From positions 62,001 through 126,000 of the forward strand of contig CAZVPF010000002.1 of the NCBI GenBank assembly GCA_964628195.1: a stretch of DNA of 64,000 nucleotides, given 5' to 3'. The DNA comes from CAZVPF01 sp964628195. Lineage in GTDB: Bacteria > Planctomycetota > Phycisphaerae > Sedimentisphaerales > Anaerohalosphaeraceae. Position 1 is the first letter of the stretch; each line of letters begins with the position of its first letter. Below the pieces are notes generated by a model. The model ran no database searches. It saw only the letters and a list, made by a program, of their open reading frames with translations, and was not told the origin of the DNA. Position numbers and translations under genes: made by a program. Positions 36,194 through 44,809 of the stretch are shown one piece after another.

Positions 36194-37573
36194 ATGAACA
36201 GTTTTGCCGAATTAAACGAGTATTTTCGCGAGGCCCTGCTCGAGACGGTGCCCTGCTCGGTATTTATCGTCAACAGCGACAAGGAGATCATTTTCTGGAA
36301 CCGCTCAGCGGCTGAGCTTACGGGGTATTCTGCGCGCGAAATGGTCGGCAAAAGCTGCTCGCGGGTGCATCTCACGTTGTGCGTAAGCGCAGAAGGAAAG
36401 CTTGACGGACTTTGCCCGCTCCAGGGCGGAGGTGTCATCGGCGAGTCCGAGTGCGAGATACAGCGAAAGGACGGAAGCGTCGTTCCTGTTATCAGAAGAA
36501 GCAGGCCCGTCTTTGACGGAAAGGGCCGGGTAATCGGAGCGATAGAAGCCCTGGTTGATGTCAGCCTTATAAAAAAGGCCCGTACGGAGATACGTTTGTT
36601 GAAGCACGAACTCGCCGAGACAGGCAGGTTTGGCAGGCTTATCGGCAAGTCGCAGAAGATGAGGAAACTCTACAATTTGATCGAAATGGTCGCCGCCAGT
36701 GATGCAAGCGTGGTGGTAGAGGGCGAAACCGGAACCGGCAAGGAGCTTGTCGCAAAGACGATACACGAAGAAAGCGAGAGGGGCGAAAATATTTTCCTGG
36801 CCGTAAACTGCGGTGCGATACCCGAAGGGCTGGTAGAGGCTGAGCTTTTCGGACACAGGAAAGGGGCGTTTACCGGTGCGACATCGGACAGGCAGGGGTG
36901 TTTCGAGACAGCTGGAGGAGGGACGCTTTTTCTTGACGAGGCGGGCGAACTGCCCGAACAGGCCCAGGTAAAACTGCTGCGGGTTCTGCAGGAGGGCGAA
37001 GTAACAAGGGTCGGTGAAAGTACCTCCAGAAAAGTTGACGTGCGAGTTATAGCTGCGACAAACCGCAGCCTCGACGAGCTTCTTAAAGCCGGTAAATTCC
37101 GCAGAGACCTCTATTACAGGCTGCGGGTTGTTGCACTTGAGGTTCCCGCACTCCGCGAAAGGCTGGATGACATACCCGATCTTGTCGCTCATTTTATCAG
37201 TGTTTTCAATAAGAAATACCAACGGAACGTAAGGGGGGTCAGCACTTCGGCGATGGAAGCGATGAACCGGTATGACTGGCCGGGCAATGTAAGGCAGCTC
37301 GAACACGCAATCGAGCATGGCTTTGTAGTTTCCGGAAGTGACGAGAAGGTTATCGGCGCTGAGAATCTCCCCGCTGAAATAAGCGCAGCATCTGACCAAG
37401 GTGCCGCCGGCAGCCAAATCCAGGCAGGTAAAAAGGCCCACGCCAATCTTACCCAAGCCGAGCAGCTCAAGGAAGCATTGGAAAAATCGGGGGGAAACAA
37501 AACCAAGGCAGCCGAGCTCCTCGGCATCACAAGGGCCGGTCTTTACAAGAAGATAAAAAGGCTCGAACTGTAA
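36194..37573 (+). CDS. Sigma-54 dependent activator: PAS - AAA+ - Fis HTH
   Basis: 459-residue enhancer-binding protein. A PAS sensor domain (about 10-130; NSDKEIIFWNRSAAELTGY), a short coiled segment (KARTEIRLLKHELAE), then the AAA+ domain with GETGTGKE (about 177-184), GAFTGA (about 224-229, contacts sigma-54), GGTLFLDEAGELP (Walker B) and the YYRLRV/ERLDDIPDL region. A Fis-type HTH ends the protein (NKTKAAELLGITRAGLYKKIKRL). The PAS domain has scattered cysteines (PCS, SCS, LCVS, LCPL), possible redox or metal sensing but not proven. It starts 12 nt after the SDR gene and faces the sigma-54 promoter of the redox/exporter operon. Confidence 0.95.
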   Translation: MNSFAELNEYFREALLETVPCSVFIVNSDKEIIFWNRSAAELTGYSAREMVGKSCSRVHLTLCVSAEGKLDGLCPLQGGGVIGESECEIQRKDGSVVPVIRRSRPVFDGKGRVIGAIEALVDVSLIKKARTEIRLLKHELAETGRFGRLIGKSQKMRKLYNLIEMVAASDASVVVEGETGTGKELVAKTIHEESERGENIFLAVNCGAIPEGLVEAELFGHRKGAFTGATSDRQGCFETAGGGTLFLDEAGELPEQAQVKLLRVLQEGEVTRVGESTSRKVDVRVIAATNRSLDELLKAGKFRRDLYYRLRVVALEVPALRERLDDIPDLVAHFISVFNKKYQRNVRGVSTSAMEAMNRYDWPGNVRQLEHAIEHGFVVSGSDEKVIGAENLPAEISAASDQGAAGSQIQAGKKAHANLTQAEQLKEALEKSGGNKTKAAELLGITRAGLYKKIKRLEL

Positions 37574-37588
37574 ATTAGTTTGCGTCAG

Positions 37589-37619
37589 TTGGCGCATATC
37601 TTGATGGAGTATGCGCTAA
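37589..37619. promoter_or_regulatory. Inverted repeat: candidate binding site of the sigma-54 activator
   Basis: TTGGCGCATA (37589-37598) and TATGCGCTAA (37610-37619) are inverted copies matching at nine of ten positions with an 11-nt spacer, so the half-sites are two helical turns apart. The centre lies about 140 bp before the predicted start site of the sigma-54 promoter, a normal enhancer distance. Confidence 0.6.
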
Positions 37620-37632
37620 CTCTATCAGGACC

Positions 37633-37648
37633 ATTCCCATACGGGAAT
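37633..37648. repeat. Second small palindrome in the upstream region
   Basis: ATTCCC-atac-GGGAAT, a perfect 6-bp inverted repeat with a 4-nt centre. It could be an additional protein-binding site or a weak terminator for the activator gene; there is no T run after it. Confidence 0.35.
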
Positions 37649-37716
37649 CACATCTACCTTTTCATAAGCTCATTATATATAAAGATTTGTGAGCATTTAT
37701 TGTTTAAAAGTATTGT

Positions 37717-37733
37717 TTGGCACAGCGTTTGTA
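37717..37733 (+). promoter_or_regulatory. Sigma-54 (-24/-12) promoter of the redox/exporter operon
   Basis: TTGGCAC at 37717-37723 followed by AGCGT and TTTGTA. The GG (37719-37720) to GT (37731-37732) spacing is the required 10 nt; the only weakness is GT in place of GC at -12. Start site near 37743, 40 nt before the thioredoxin start. Confidence 0.7.
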
Positions 37734-37783
37734 TACTAACTGTTTCAGAAATAATGTAAACCTGAAATAAAAGGAGAAAAAAG

Positions 37784-38107
37784 ATGTCAACCGGAACTGT
37801 AAACGAAATAGCAGGAAACGAACTGGCAAAAGCAGCACAAGACGGGCTTACGCTCGTGGACTTCTGGGCGCCCTGGTGCGGGCCCTGCATGAGACAGGGA
37901 GCAATTCTTGAACAAGTGGCGCAGCACTGCGATGAAAAAGCAAGGATCGTAAAAGTCAACATCGATGACAACCAGGACACAGCCCAGCAGTATGAGGTTA
38001 TGGCGATACCGACGTTGATACTTTTTAAGGACGGACAGCCCATCAAAAAATTCACCGGGCTCCAAAGCAAAGATATTCTCGTTAAAGAAATTCTTTCAAA
38101 CAATTAA
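37784..38107 (+). CDS. trxA: Thioredoxin
   Basis: 107-residue thiol-disulfide oxidoreductase with the classical WCGPC site (Cys32, Cys35) in DFWAPWCGPC and the cis-proline loop AIPTLILF. No signal peptide, so cytoplasmic. AAGGAG lies seven bases before the ATG. It is the first gene after the sigma-54 promoter, suggesting an inducible thioredoxin dedicated to the peroxiredoxin and other thiol proteins of this operon. Confidence 0.95.
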   Translation: MSTGTVNEIAGNELAKAAQDGLTLVDFWAPWCGPCMRQGAILEQVAQHCDEKARIVKVNIDDNQDTAQQYEVMAIPTLILFKDGQPIKKFTGLQSKDILVKEILSNN

Positions 38108-38133
38108 ACTTCTTTTTTAGAAAGGGTAATACC

Positions 38134-38268
38134 ATGAAAGCTAAAGCATTATTGGTCGTTTTGGTTCTTGCACTGTCAGCAGTGGTCTTTTCCGGCTGCC
38201 AGGAAACAAACCGGAACATAAGTAACAAACATTGCGAAGATGTCATCAGGGCGGAAGCACAAATGTAA
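38134..38268 (+). CDS. Very small lipoprotein (44 residues)
   Basis: A 44-codon frame behind AAAGGG (38121-38126, seven bases before the ATG). It encodes a textbook lipoprotein signal: MKAKALL, a hydrophobic core, and the lipobox VFSGC with the lipidated Cys at 22. The mature peptide is only 23 residues and contains one more cysteine (NKHCEDV). No family is recognised. Small entericidin-like lipoproteins have this build, but similarity beyond architecture is not visible. It lies between thioredoxin and the DUF302 gene in the operon. Confidence 0.75.
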   Translation: MKAKALLVVLVLALSAVVFSGCQETNRNISNKHCEDVIRAEAQM

Positions 38269-38288
38269 TTTCACGGAGGTTATGATCT

Positions 38289-38786
38289 ATGAAACTCGAA
38301 GCTAAACATAAGATTTGGATAGCAGGTTCTCTCGGACTTATCACAGGTTTCGTTATCTGCGGACTGGTTATTTTCACGGTAATGCCGTCACTGATGATAG
38401 TGACACACGAAACCACGATGGGTTTCGAAGAGACCGTATCGGGTTTGCAGGAGTCAATTAAAGAAAACGGGTGGCAGGTTTCCCAGTTAGTTGATATGAA
38501 TAAGTCACTTGCAAAGCACGGCAGACAATTCGAGCCTAAAGTTAAACTGGTGAAACTCTGTCACCCGGACTATGCGAAACAAGTGCTTGCTTCGGACAGG
38601 TATGTATCTTGTCTAATGCCATGCACTTTCGCCGTTTGGCAGGGCGACGAAGGAAAGACTTATTTGTCGAAGATGAATCTTTCATTGATGGCAAAGATGT
38701 TCGGTGGTACAATAGCAGATGTCATGGGCGGCAAAGTGGTTGAAGACGAAAAGCGGATACTTGAGGGATTTATTAAAACCGAGTAG
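38289..38786 (+). CDS. DUF302 domain protein with membrane anchor
   Basis: 165 residues: one N-terminal membrane helix (about 10-35) and a DUF302 domain (about 40-160) recognised from the ETTMGFEETVSGLQESIKENGW start, the HPDYAKQVL segment and MPCTFAVWQ. DUF302 proteins are small alpha/beta proteins of unknown biochemical role, often found near sulfur and redox genes. Two cysteines (VSCLMPC) stand four apart near the domain centre. GGAGGT precedes the start. Confidence 0.85.
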   Translation: MKLEAKHKIWIAGSLGLITGFVICGLVIFTVMPSLMIVTHETTMGFEETVSGLQESIKENGWQVSQLVDMNKSLAKHGRQFEPKVKLVKLCHPDYAKQVLASDRYVSCLMPCTFAVWQGDEGKTYLSKMNLSLMAKMFGGTIADVMGGKVVEDEKRILEGFIKTE

Positions 38787-38836
38787 CCCGGTCTTCAGCC
38801 GGTTCATTCACACTTACAGAAAGGAGAGGTTTTACC

Positions 38837-39514
38837 ATGGAACAAGAAATTAACAGAATGCCGTTGATCGGTGAAAAGGCGCCTTCGTTCGAGGCAGAGA
38901 CCACACAGGGTCTTATCCGGTTTCCGAAAGACTATGAAGGCAAATGGGTTATCCTGTTTTCGCACCCAGCCGATTTCACGCCTGTCTGCACAACCGAATT
39001 TATGACATTCGCCAGCAGGGAAAAAGAGTTCAACGATCTCAACACGCAGCTCATCGGTTTATCTATCGACAGCACCTACAGCCACATTGCATGGCTCAGG
39101 ACAATAAAGGAAAAGATAGAGTACCGCGGCATGAAAGGCGTTGAGGTCAACTTCCCGGTTATAAGCGACCTTAAAATGGACGTTGCGCGGAAGTTCGGCA
39201 TGCTCCAGGGCGAAAGCGACACACAGGCTGTTCGCGCGGTTTTCATTATGGACCCCCAGGCTGTGGTAAGGGCGATACTTTACTATCCGTTGTCAAATGG
39301 CAGAAGCATCGACGAGGTTAAACGCATACTGGTCGCCATGCAGCACTCTGATGAACACGGTATCGCAACACCTGCCAACTGGGAGCTTGGTGACGATGTT
39401 ATCGTACCCCCGCCGGGCTCTTGCGGTGTGGCTAAAGACAGGGTGGAAACCCCTGATGAGGACCTCCAGTGCCTTGACTGGTTCATGTGTCTTAAGAAGT
39501 GTCCGCACAAATAA
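38837..39514 (+). CDS. Peroxiredoxin of the Prx6/1-Cys type
   Basis: 225-residue peroxidase that reduces H2O2 or organic peroxides. The peroxidatic site HPADFTPVCTTEF places Cys51. The long C-terminal arm (PANWELGDDVIVPPPGSC) is typical of the Prx6/archaeal branch. Extra cysteines near the end (CLDWFMCLKKC) resemble archaeal members, in which such residues take part in resolving the oxidised Cys51. AAGGAGAGG precedes the ATG. Thioredoxin at the operon head is a plausible reductant. Confidence 0.95.
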   Translation: MEQEINRMPLIGEKAPSFEAETTQGLIRFPKDYEGKWVILFSHPADFTPVCTTEFMTFASREKEFNDLNTQLIGLSIDSTYSHIAWLRTIKEKIEYRGMKGVEVNFPVISDLKMDVARKFGMLQGESDTQAVRAVFIMDPQAVVRAILYYPLSNGRSIDEVKRILVAMQHSDEHGIATPANWELGDDVIVPPPGSCGVAKDRVETPDEDLQCLDWFMCLKKCPHK

Positions 39515-39575
39515 GACAGAACGCGAATTATAAATGTAATAAAACGACAACAAACGATGTCGCAGGAGTTTTTTT

Positions 39576-42443
39576 ATGAAAATCAAATCGTCGATAACTG
39601 AGTTCTCGCTGAAGCACTACAAAATGGTGACATGGATAATGGTGCTTGTAACCATCGTACTGGGAGCCCTGATACCGCTTATCAAGGTTGACACGGACCC
39701 GGAGAATATGCTCGCAGAGGACGAACCGGTGCGGGTTTTTCATAACGAGGTTAAAGACAGGTTCGATCTCAGCGACATCGTTGTTGTCGGTGTTGTCAAT
39801 GAGCAGCACCCGGAGGGGGTATTCAACCCCGAGTCGCTGCAGAGGATATATGAGATTACGCAGTTCGCCGAGGGACTTCGATGGGACGATCCGTCGGGGG
39901 AGAAAAAATTCGAGGGGGTGATAGAGGTTGACATGATAGCCCCGTCCCTGGTCGACCATATAGGCCAGGGCGGTGTCGGGGTTGTTAAGTTCGAGTGGCT
40001 GATGCCAAGCCCTCCGCAAACCGTTGAACAGGCCAAAGAAATACGCGAAAAGGCGATGAATAACCCGCTTTTGAAAGGGACAATGGTCTCGGAGGACGGC
40101 AAGGCTATAGCGATATATCTGCCTCTTACAAGCAAGGACCTGAGCTACAGGGTTTACCGCGAGCTGCAGAAGGAGATCGAAACGTTCTCGGGCGATGACC
40201 AGTTCCATATAACGGGTCTGCCCGTCGCTGAGGACACCTTCGGCGTCGAAATGTTCATACAGATGGCGATATCAGCGCCGCTTGCGATGCTTACGATATT
40301 CATATTAATGCTGATATTCTTCCGCAAACTGGTGCTTGTAATTTCACCGATGATCGTGGCGATGGTTTCGGTTATTACTACAATGGGCCTTATGATAGGG
40401 CTTGGTTACCCTGTGCATATTATGAGCTCGATGATACCGATCTTCCTTATGCCCATCGCGGTGGTGGACTCTGTGCATATACTGTCGGAGTTTTTCGACC
40501 TTTACACAAAGCAAAAGGGCAGGCGCCAGAGCATACGCGAGGTAATGGACAACCTTTTCGTTCCTATGCTTTACACGTCGCTGACCTCTGCCGCTGGGTT
40601 TGCTTCGCTTTCTCTTACTCCTATTCCACCGGTGCAGGTCTTTGGGGTGTTCGTGGCAATAGGGATTATGGTCGCGTGGCTGTGCACCGTTACCTTTGTG
40701 CCCGCTTATATAATGATGATAAGCGATAAAAGGCTTGAGAACTTTGGAATGGCGGCGCACCATGAGGACAGCGATTCACCGTTGTCGAAGCTGCTCCATG
40801 CCGCAGGCAGGTTGACCTACCGCTGGGCAAAACCGATACTTGCCGTTATTGTAGTGCTCACCGGCATTGCCGTTTACGGCATTACACGTATTCAGATCAA
40901 CGACAACCCGGTCAAATGGTTCGCGCAGGGGCACCCGATACGCGTGGCAGACAATGTTCTTAACGAGCATTTTGCCGGCACCTACATGGCATATCTTGTG
41001 CTTTCCGGCCCCGAGCAGCTCCAGGCCGACCAGCAGTATATCCAGCAGCTAAAGGAAAGTTTCGAGCAGTACGCAAATGAGATTCGCGGTGATTATGACA
41101 ACTTCGATAAGTATTCCGCAACCGTAAAAGGGTTTATAGAAGATGCCCAGTCTGAGGCTGATGCCGAGAAGTACCTTGACGGTATTATAAGTAAGATAGA
41201 AAAACAGATGCAGGGCGCGCCGGACGATAAATATTTCTCTATGGATGACATGATCGCCTTTTTCTCGGTCGAGAAGGAAAGGCTTAAAGTCTTCAAAAGG
41301 CCCGAGGTTTTGCGGTTTATGGACGACCTGCAGAATTACCTTGTCGATCTCGAAGTGGTCGGCAAGGTCAACTCCGTGGCGGACATTGTAAAAAAGGTTA
41401 ACCAGGAACTCCGCAGCGGCGAAAAGAAAGATTATGAGATCCCCGACGAGCTTCGAGGCGTCGCAGAGACGCTGCTTCAGTTCCAGGGAAGTCACCGACC
41501 CGGCGACCTGTGGCATTTTGTTACGCCTGATTATAAAAACGCGAATTTGTGGCTGCAGCTCAGCAGCGGCGACAACAAGGATATGCAGAAAGTTACCGAC
41601 GCGGTGGACGATTATTTTGCAAAGCACCAGCCGCCTGTTAATATCGAGCACGACTGGGCGGGGCTTACATATATAAACGTTGTCTGGCAGGACAAGATGG
41701 TGTGGGGAATGCTGCAATCCTTTATCGGCAGCTTCCTTGTCGTATTCATTATGATGTCGATACTTTTCCGTTCACCCCTTTGGGGCATAATCTGCATGGT
41801 GCCGCTTACGATAACTATCGCCATGATATACGGTATCATCGGCCTGGTCGGCAAGGACTACGACATGCCGGTGGCGGTTTTGAGCGCGCTTACGCTCGGC
41901 ATGGCAGTCGACTTTGCGATACATTTCCTGCAGCGGTCGAGGGACAGCTTCGCTAAAACCGACAGCTGGAAGGAAAGCTCCGCGGAGATGTTCGGCGAAC
42001 CTGCCAGGGCGATAAGCAGAAACGTGCTTGTAATAGCGATAGGGTTTTTGCCCCTCCTGGCCGCGCCGCTGGTGCCTTATAAAACGGTGGGCATATTCCT
42101 TTGCGCTATAATGGGTCTTTCCGGCGCGGTAACGATAATAGCACTTCCTGCCATAATAAGGCTTGCGGAAAAGGCACTGTTCAGGCATAAGGCAAAAGTG
42201 CAGTCACCGACATGCAACTGCGGGTTCTGTATAATAATCTCAATTGCGATAACCGTGCTTGTGCTGCTGAATCTTCACCAGTACTGGCAAATGGGAGTAA
42301 GCACCCTTACATGGGTAAGCGCAGTCGCTATACCGGCAATGGCTCTCGGATGCGGTATAATATCGAGGCGTAAGGCGTGTAACCGTATGGAATCGACGCA
42401 AAAAAGTGAAAATCAAGAACAGGAAAAGGGAGACAAGCAATGA
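39576..42443 (+). CDS. MMPL/RND-superfamily exporter
   Basis: 955-residue proton-driven transporter of the MMPL type, probably moving lipids or hydrophobic small molecules to the outer membrane. Two copies of the RND core are visible: an N-terminal helix (17-38), periplasmic domain (to ~225), a helix bundle (about 230-400), then a second periplasmic domain (about 450-710) and second bundle (715-870). The acidic intramembrane motif appears in PIAVVDSVHIL and GMAVDFAIHFL. Unusually, the C-terminus has a cysteine cluster C-N-C-G-F-C at 880-885 followed by two more helices. CAGGAG sets the start. Coupled by overlap to the DUF2892 gene. Confidence 0.92.
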   Translation: MKIKSSITEFSLKHYKMVTWIMVLVTIVLGALIPLIKVDTDPENMLAEDEPVRVFHNEVKDRFDLSDIVVVGVVNEQHPEGVFNPESLQRIYEITQFAEGLRWDDPSGEKKFEGVIEVDMIAPSLVDHIGQGGVGVVKFEWLMPSPPQTVEQAKEIREKAMNNPLLKGTMVSEDGKAIAIYLPLTSKDLSYRVYRELQKEIETFSGDDQFHITGLPVAEDTFGVEMFIQMAISAPLAMLTIFILMLIFFRKLVLVISPMIVAMVSVITTMGLMIGLGYPVHIMSSMIPIFLMPIAVVDSVHILSEFFDLYTKQKGRRQSIREVMDNLFVPMLYTSLTSAAGFASLSLTPIPPVQVFGVFVAIGIMVAWLCTVTFVPAYIMMISDKRLENFGMAAHHEDSDSPLSKLLHAAGRLTYRWAKPILAVIVVLTGIAVYGITRIQINDNPVKWFAQGHPIRVADNVLNEHFAGTYMAYLVLSGPEQLQADQQYIQQLKESFEQYANEIRGDYDNFDKYSATVKGFIEDAQSEADAEKYLDGIISKIEKQMQGAPDDKYFSMDDMIAFFSVEKERLKVFKRPEVLRFMDDLQNYLVDLEVVGKVNSVADIVKKVNQELRSGEKKDYEIPDELRGVAETLLQFQGSHRPGDLWHFVTPDYKNANLWLQLSSGDNKDMQKVTDAVDDYFAKHQPPVNIEHDWAGLTYINVVWQDKMVWGMLQSFIGSFLVVFIMMSILFRSPLWGIICMVPLTITIAMIYGIIGLVGKDYDMPVAVLSALTLGMAVDFAIHFLQRSRDSFAKTDSWKESSAEMFGEPARAISRNVLVIAIGFLPLLAAPLVPYKTVGIFLCAIMGLSGAVTIIALPAIIRLAEKALFRHKAKVQSPTCNCGFCIIISIAITVLVLLNLHQYWQMGVSTLTWVSAVAIPAMALGCGIISRRKACNRMESTQKSENQEQEKGDKQ

Positions 42444-42628
42444 CAGTTGAAAGATATTTAAGAGCGATAGCGGGATTTTTTATCCTCGTCAGCGTACTCT
42501 TGGCGTATTATCATAGTATGTACTGGCTTTTCTTTACGGGCTTTGTCGGGCTGAATTTATTTCAGTCGGCGTTTACCAACTGGTGCCCGATGATGACAAT
42601 ACTGAGAAAAGCAGGCGTTAAAGACTGA
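42440..42628 (+). CDS. DUF2892 family small membrane protein
   Basis: 62 residues with two membrane helices (about 8-24 and 27-44) and the terminal WCPMMTILRKAGVK typical of the YgaP-type DUF2892 domain, where a conserved Cys-Pro pair follows the helices. In YgaP this domain anchors a rhodanese, so a link to sulfur transfer is known for the family; here it stands alone. The ATG overlaps the exporter stop by four bases. Confidence 0.88.
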   Translation: MTVERYLRAIAGFFILVSVLLAYYHSMYWLFFTGFVGLNLFQSAFTNWCPMMTILRKAGVKD

Positions 42629-42649
42629 TAAATGAAAGGAAGGTGTATT

Positions 42650-43474
42650 ATGAAGCTCAGGAATTTGATTACGATTTTTATAACAGCCCTGCTTGTGTCT
42701 GCGGTTTTTGCACAGGAACAGTCCGGAAACAGCAGCGAAAAACTGACGTTGGATGAGATAGTCAAAAAGGCAAACATCGCATCCTATTATCAGGGCGATG
42801 ACGGCAAGGCACGCGTAAACATGGTCATCACCGACAAACAGGACCGCAAGCGCGAGCGTGAGTTTGTGATACTCCGCAGGGACGTTAAGGACGGCGGGGA
42901 TCAAAAGTATTACGTTTATTTCCACCGCCCTGCGGACGTCAGGCGGATGGTGTTCATGGTGCACAAGCATGCCGGACTTGACAAGGACGATGACAGGTGG
43001 CTTTACCTGCCCAATCTTGACCTTGTTAAGCGAATAGCCGCAAGCGACAAGCGGACAAGCTTTGTCGGGTCGGATTACCTTTACGAAGATGTTTCCGGCA
43101 GGGGCGTCGAGCTTGACAGTCACGAGCTTAAAGAAGAGACGGACAGTCAGTATGTCTTGAAGCATACCCCAAAGAATCCGGAGCTTGTCGAGTTCAAGTA
43201 TTACCTGACCTATATCGATAAGGAAACTTTCCTGCCCATGAAGATCGAGTACTTCGACGACAAGGACCGGAGCTACCGCCTTATCGAGGCAATGAAGGTT
43301 GAAAAGATCGGCGACAAAGAGTATCCTACCGTTACGAAGTCCAAAGTTACGGACAAGAAACGCGAGAGCACGACAGAGATGGAATTCAGCGATATTCAAT
43401 ATAACATCGGTATAGAGGACGACATTTTTACCGAACGGTATCTTAGAAGACCGCCCAGAGAGGCAAGGAGGTAA
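42650..43474 (+). CDS. Outer-membrane lipoprotein-sorting (LolA-like) protein
   Basis: 274 residues with a signal peptide (KLRNLITIFITALLVSAVFAQ). The mature part is a LolA-like fold of the type encoded beside MMPL exporters: FVILRRDVKDGGDQKYYVYFHRPADVRRMVFMVHK, LPNLDLVKRIAASDKRTSFVGSDYLYEDVSGR, and KYYLTYIDKETFLPMKIEYFD. Known neighbours of such proteins suggest a periplasmic shuttle for a hydrophobic cargo between the exporter and the outer membrane. AAGGAAGG before ATG 42650 fixes the start. Confidence 0.88.
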   Translation: MKLRNLITIFITALLVSAVFAQEQSGNSSEKLTLDEIVKKANIASYYQGDDGKARVNMVITDKQDRKREREFVILRRDVKDGGDQKYYVYFHRPADVRRMVFMVHKHAGLDKDDDRWLYLPNLDLVKRIAASDKRTSFVGSDYLYEDVSGRGVELDSHELKEETDSQYVLKHTPKNPELVEFKYYLTYIDKETFLPMKIEYFDDKDRSYRLIEAMKVEKIGDKEYPTVTKSKVTDKKRESTTEMEFSDIQYNIGIEDDIFTERYLRRPPREARR

Positions 43475-43483
43475 AGAAAAGGT

Positions 43484-44791
43484 ATGCTCAAAGAAATAAG
43501 TTCCAAGGGATTGATCGTTTTGGGATTATTGACTGCGGCTTGCTGTGTTTCGACCGCAATGGCGCAGGATCAGGGACAGGACGGTAAAAGCGAAACTTCG
43601 ATGTTCGAAGATCTGCTGCCGCCCGTGCACGGCTTCTGGGAGATACGTTCAGGATACCGTGTAACCGAGGATGAAAACGAAAAGGATATGTCCCTCATGG
43701 AAACCCGGCTGCAGCTCGACCTGCTTAAGTATCTCGAAGGTGCGGACCTGAAGTTCAAGGCCGACTTTTACGGCGACCTCGTTACCGAGGAAGCGCAGAT
43801 CGACATCCGCGAAGCTTACATCTTTTTGATGCCCGCTGATTTCATGGACCTGTGGGTAGGCCGGCAGATACTGACCTGGGGAACGGGTGATCTTATCTTT
43901 ATTAATGACATGTTTCCGAAAGACTGGCAGTCATTTTTCATCGGCAGGGACAGCGAGTATCTAAAAGCCCCGTCTGATGCGGTAAAGGCCAGCATTTTTA
44001 ACGACCTTGCGAATATCGACATTGTATACACCCCGCAGTTCGACCCGGACAGGTACATCAGCGGCAAGAGAATCTCGTACTGGAACGGAAATATTCCAGG
44101 CATAGTCGGGCAAAACGTAATATCCGAGCCTTATATACCTAATGTGTGGTTCAGGGATGACGAGCTTGCATGGCGTATTTACAAGAACATAAATAATAAC
44201 GAGCTTGCCTTTTACGGGTATCGCGGTTACTGGAAAAGCCCAGGCGGCCAGACCCCAGCCGGCAGGGCGAGGTTCCCGAAACTGAATGTTTACGGTGCGA
44301 GCATTCGGGGCGATTTCGCCGAGGGTATCGCCAATTTCGAGTTCGGTTATTACCAGTCCGACGAGGATGAGGGGGGGACCGACCCGCTTATCAATAATTC
44401 CGAAATCAGGCTGCTCGGCGGGTATACCAGGGAAATTGCCAAGAACCTTACTGCCGGTTTTCAGTATTATATTGAGTATATGCTTGATTATGACAATTAC
44501 AAGGCGAACTTCCCCGGCAATGCTGTAAACATGCGGGACGAGGACAGGCACCTGACAACATTCAGGCTGACAAAGACCTCCGATGACCAGCGCTGGACCT
44601 ATTCATTGTTTACATATTATTCGCCCACGGACAGCGATGTATACATGCGGCCTAACATTAAGTACAAGGCAAGCGATAATATAGCATGGGAGCTCGGCGG
44701 AAATATATTTTTCGGTGATTACAACCATACATTCTTCGGCCAGTTCGAGGACAACACGAATATTTACACCGCTATAAGGTACAGTTTTTAA
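43484..44791 (+). CDS. Outer-membrane beta-barrel protein (DUF1302-like)
   Basis: 435 residues with a signal peptide (GLIVLGLLTAACCVSTAMAQ) and alternating amphipathic strands ending in Phe (YTAIRYSF), the usual outer-membrane signal. The segment AYIFLMPADFMDLWVGRQILTWGTGD is characteristic of the DUF1302-type barrels that accompany MMPL exporters and LolA-like proteins. It is likely the outer-membrane station of the export route. AAGGAGG 11 bases upstream. Confidence 0.85.
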   Translation: MLKEISSKGLIVLGLLTAACCVSTAMAQDQGQDGKSETSMFEDLLPPVHGFWEIRSGYRVTEDENEKDMSLMETRLQLDLLKYLEGADLKFKADFYGDLVTEEAQIDIREAYIFLMPADFMDLWVGRQILTWGTGDLIFINDMFPKDWQSFFIGRDSEYLKAPSDAVKASIFNDLANIDIVYTPQFDPDRYISGKRISYWNGNIPGIVGQNVISEPYIPNVWFRDDELAWRIYKNINNNELAFYGYRGYWKSPGGQTPAGRARFPKLNVYGASIRGDFAEGIANFEFGYYQSDEDEGGTDPLINNSEIRLLGGYTREIAKNLTAGFQYYIEYMLDYDNYKANFPGNAVNMRDEDRHLTTFRLTKTSDDQRWTYSLFTYYSPTDSDVYMRPNIKYKASDNIAWELGGNIFFGDYNHTFFGQFEDNTNIYTAIRYSF

Positions 44792-44809
44792 TTAGTTTAT
44801 GGAGTTTTT

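Noticed and set aside
36305..37597. 430-codon minus-strand frame opposite the sigma-54 activator
   Set aside because: Shadow of the high-GC third-position pattern; AAA+ motifs on the plus strand are unambiguous.
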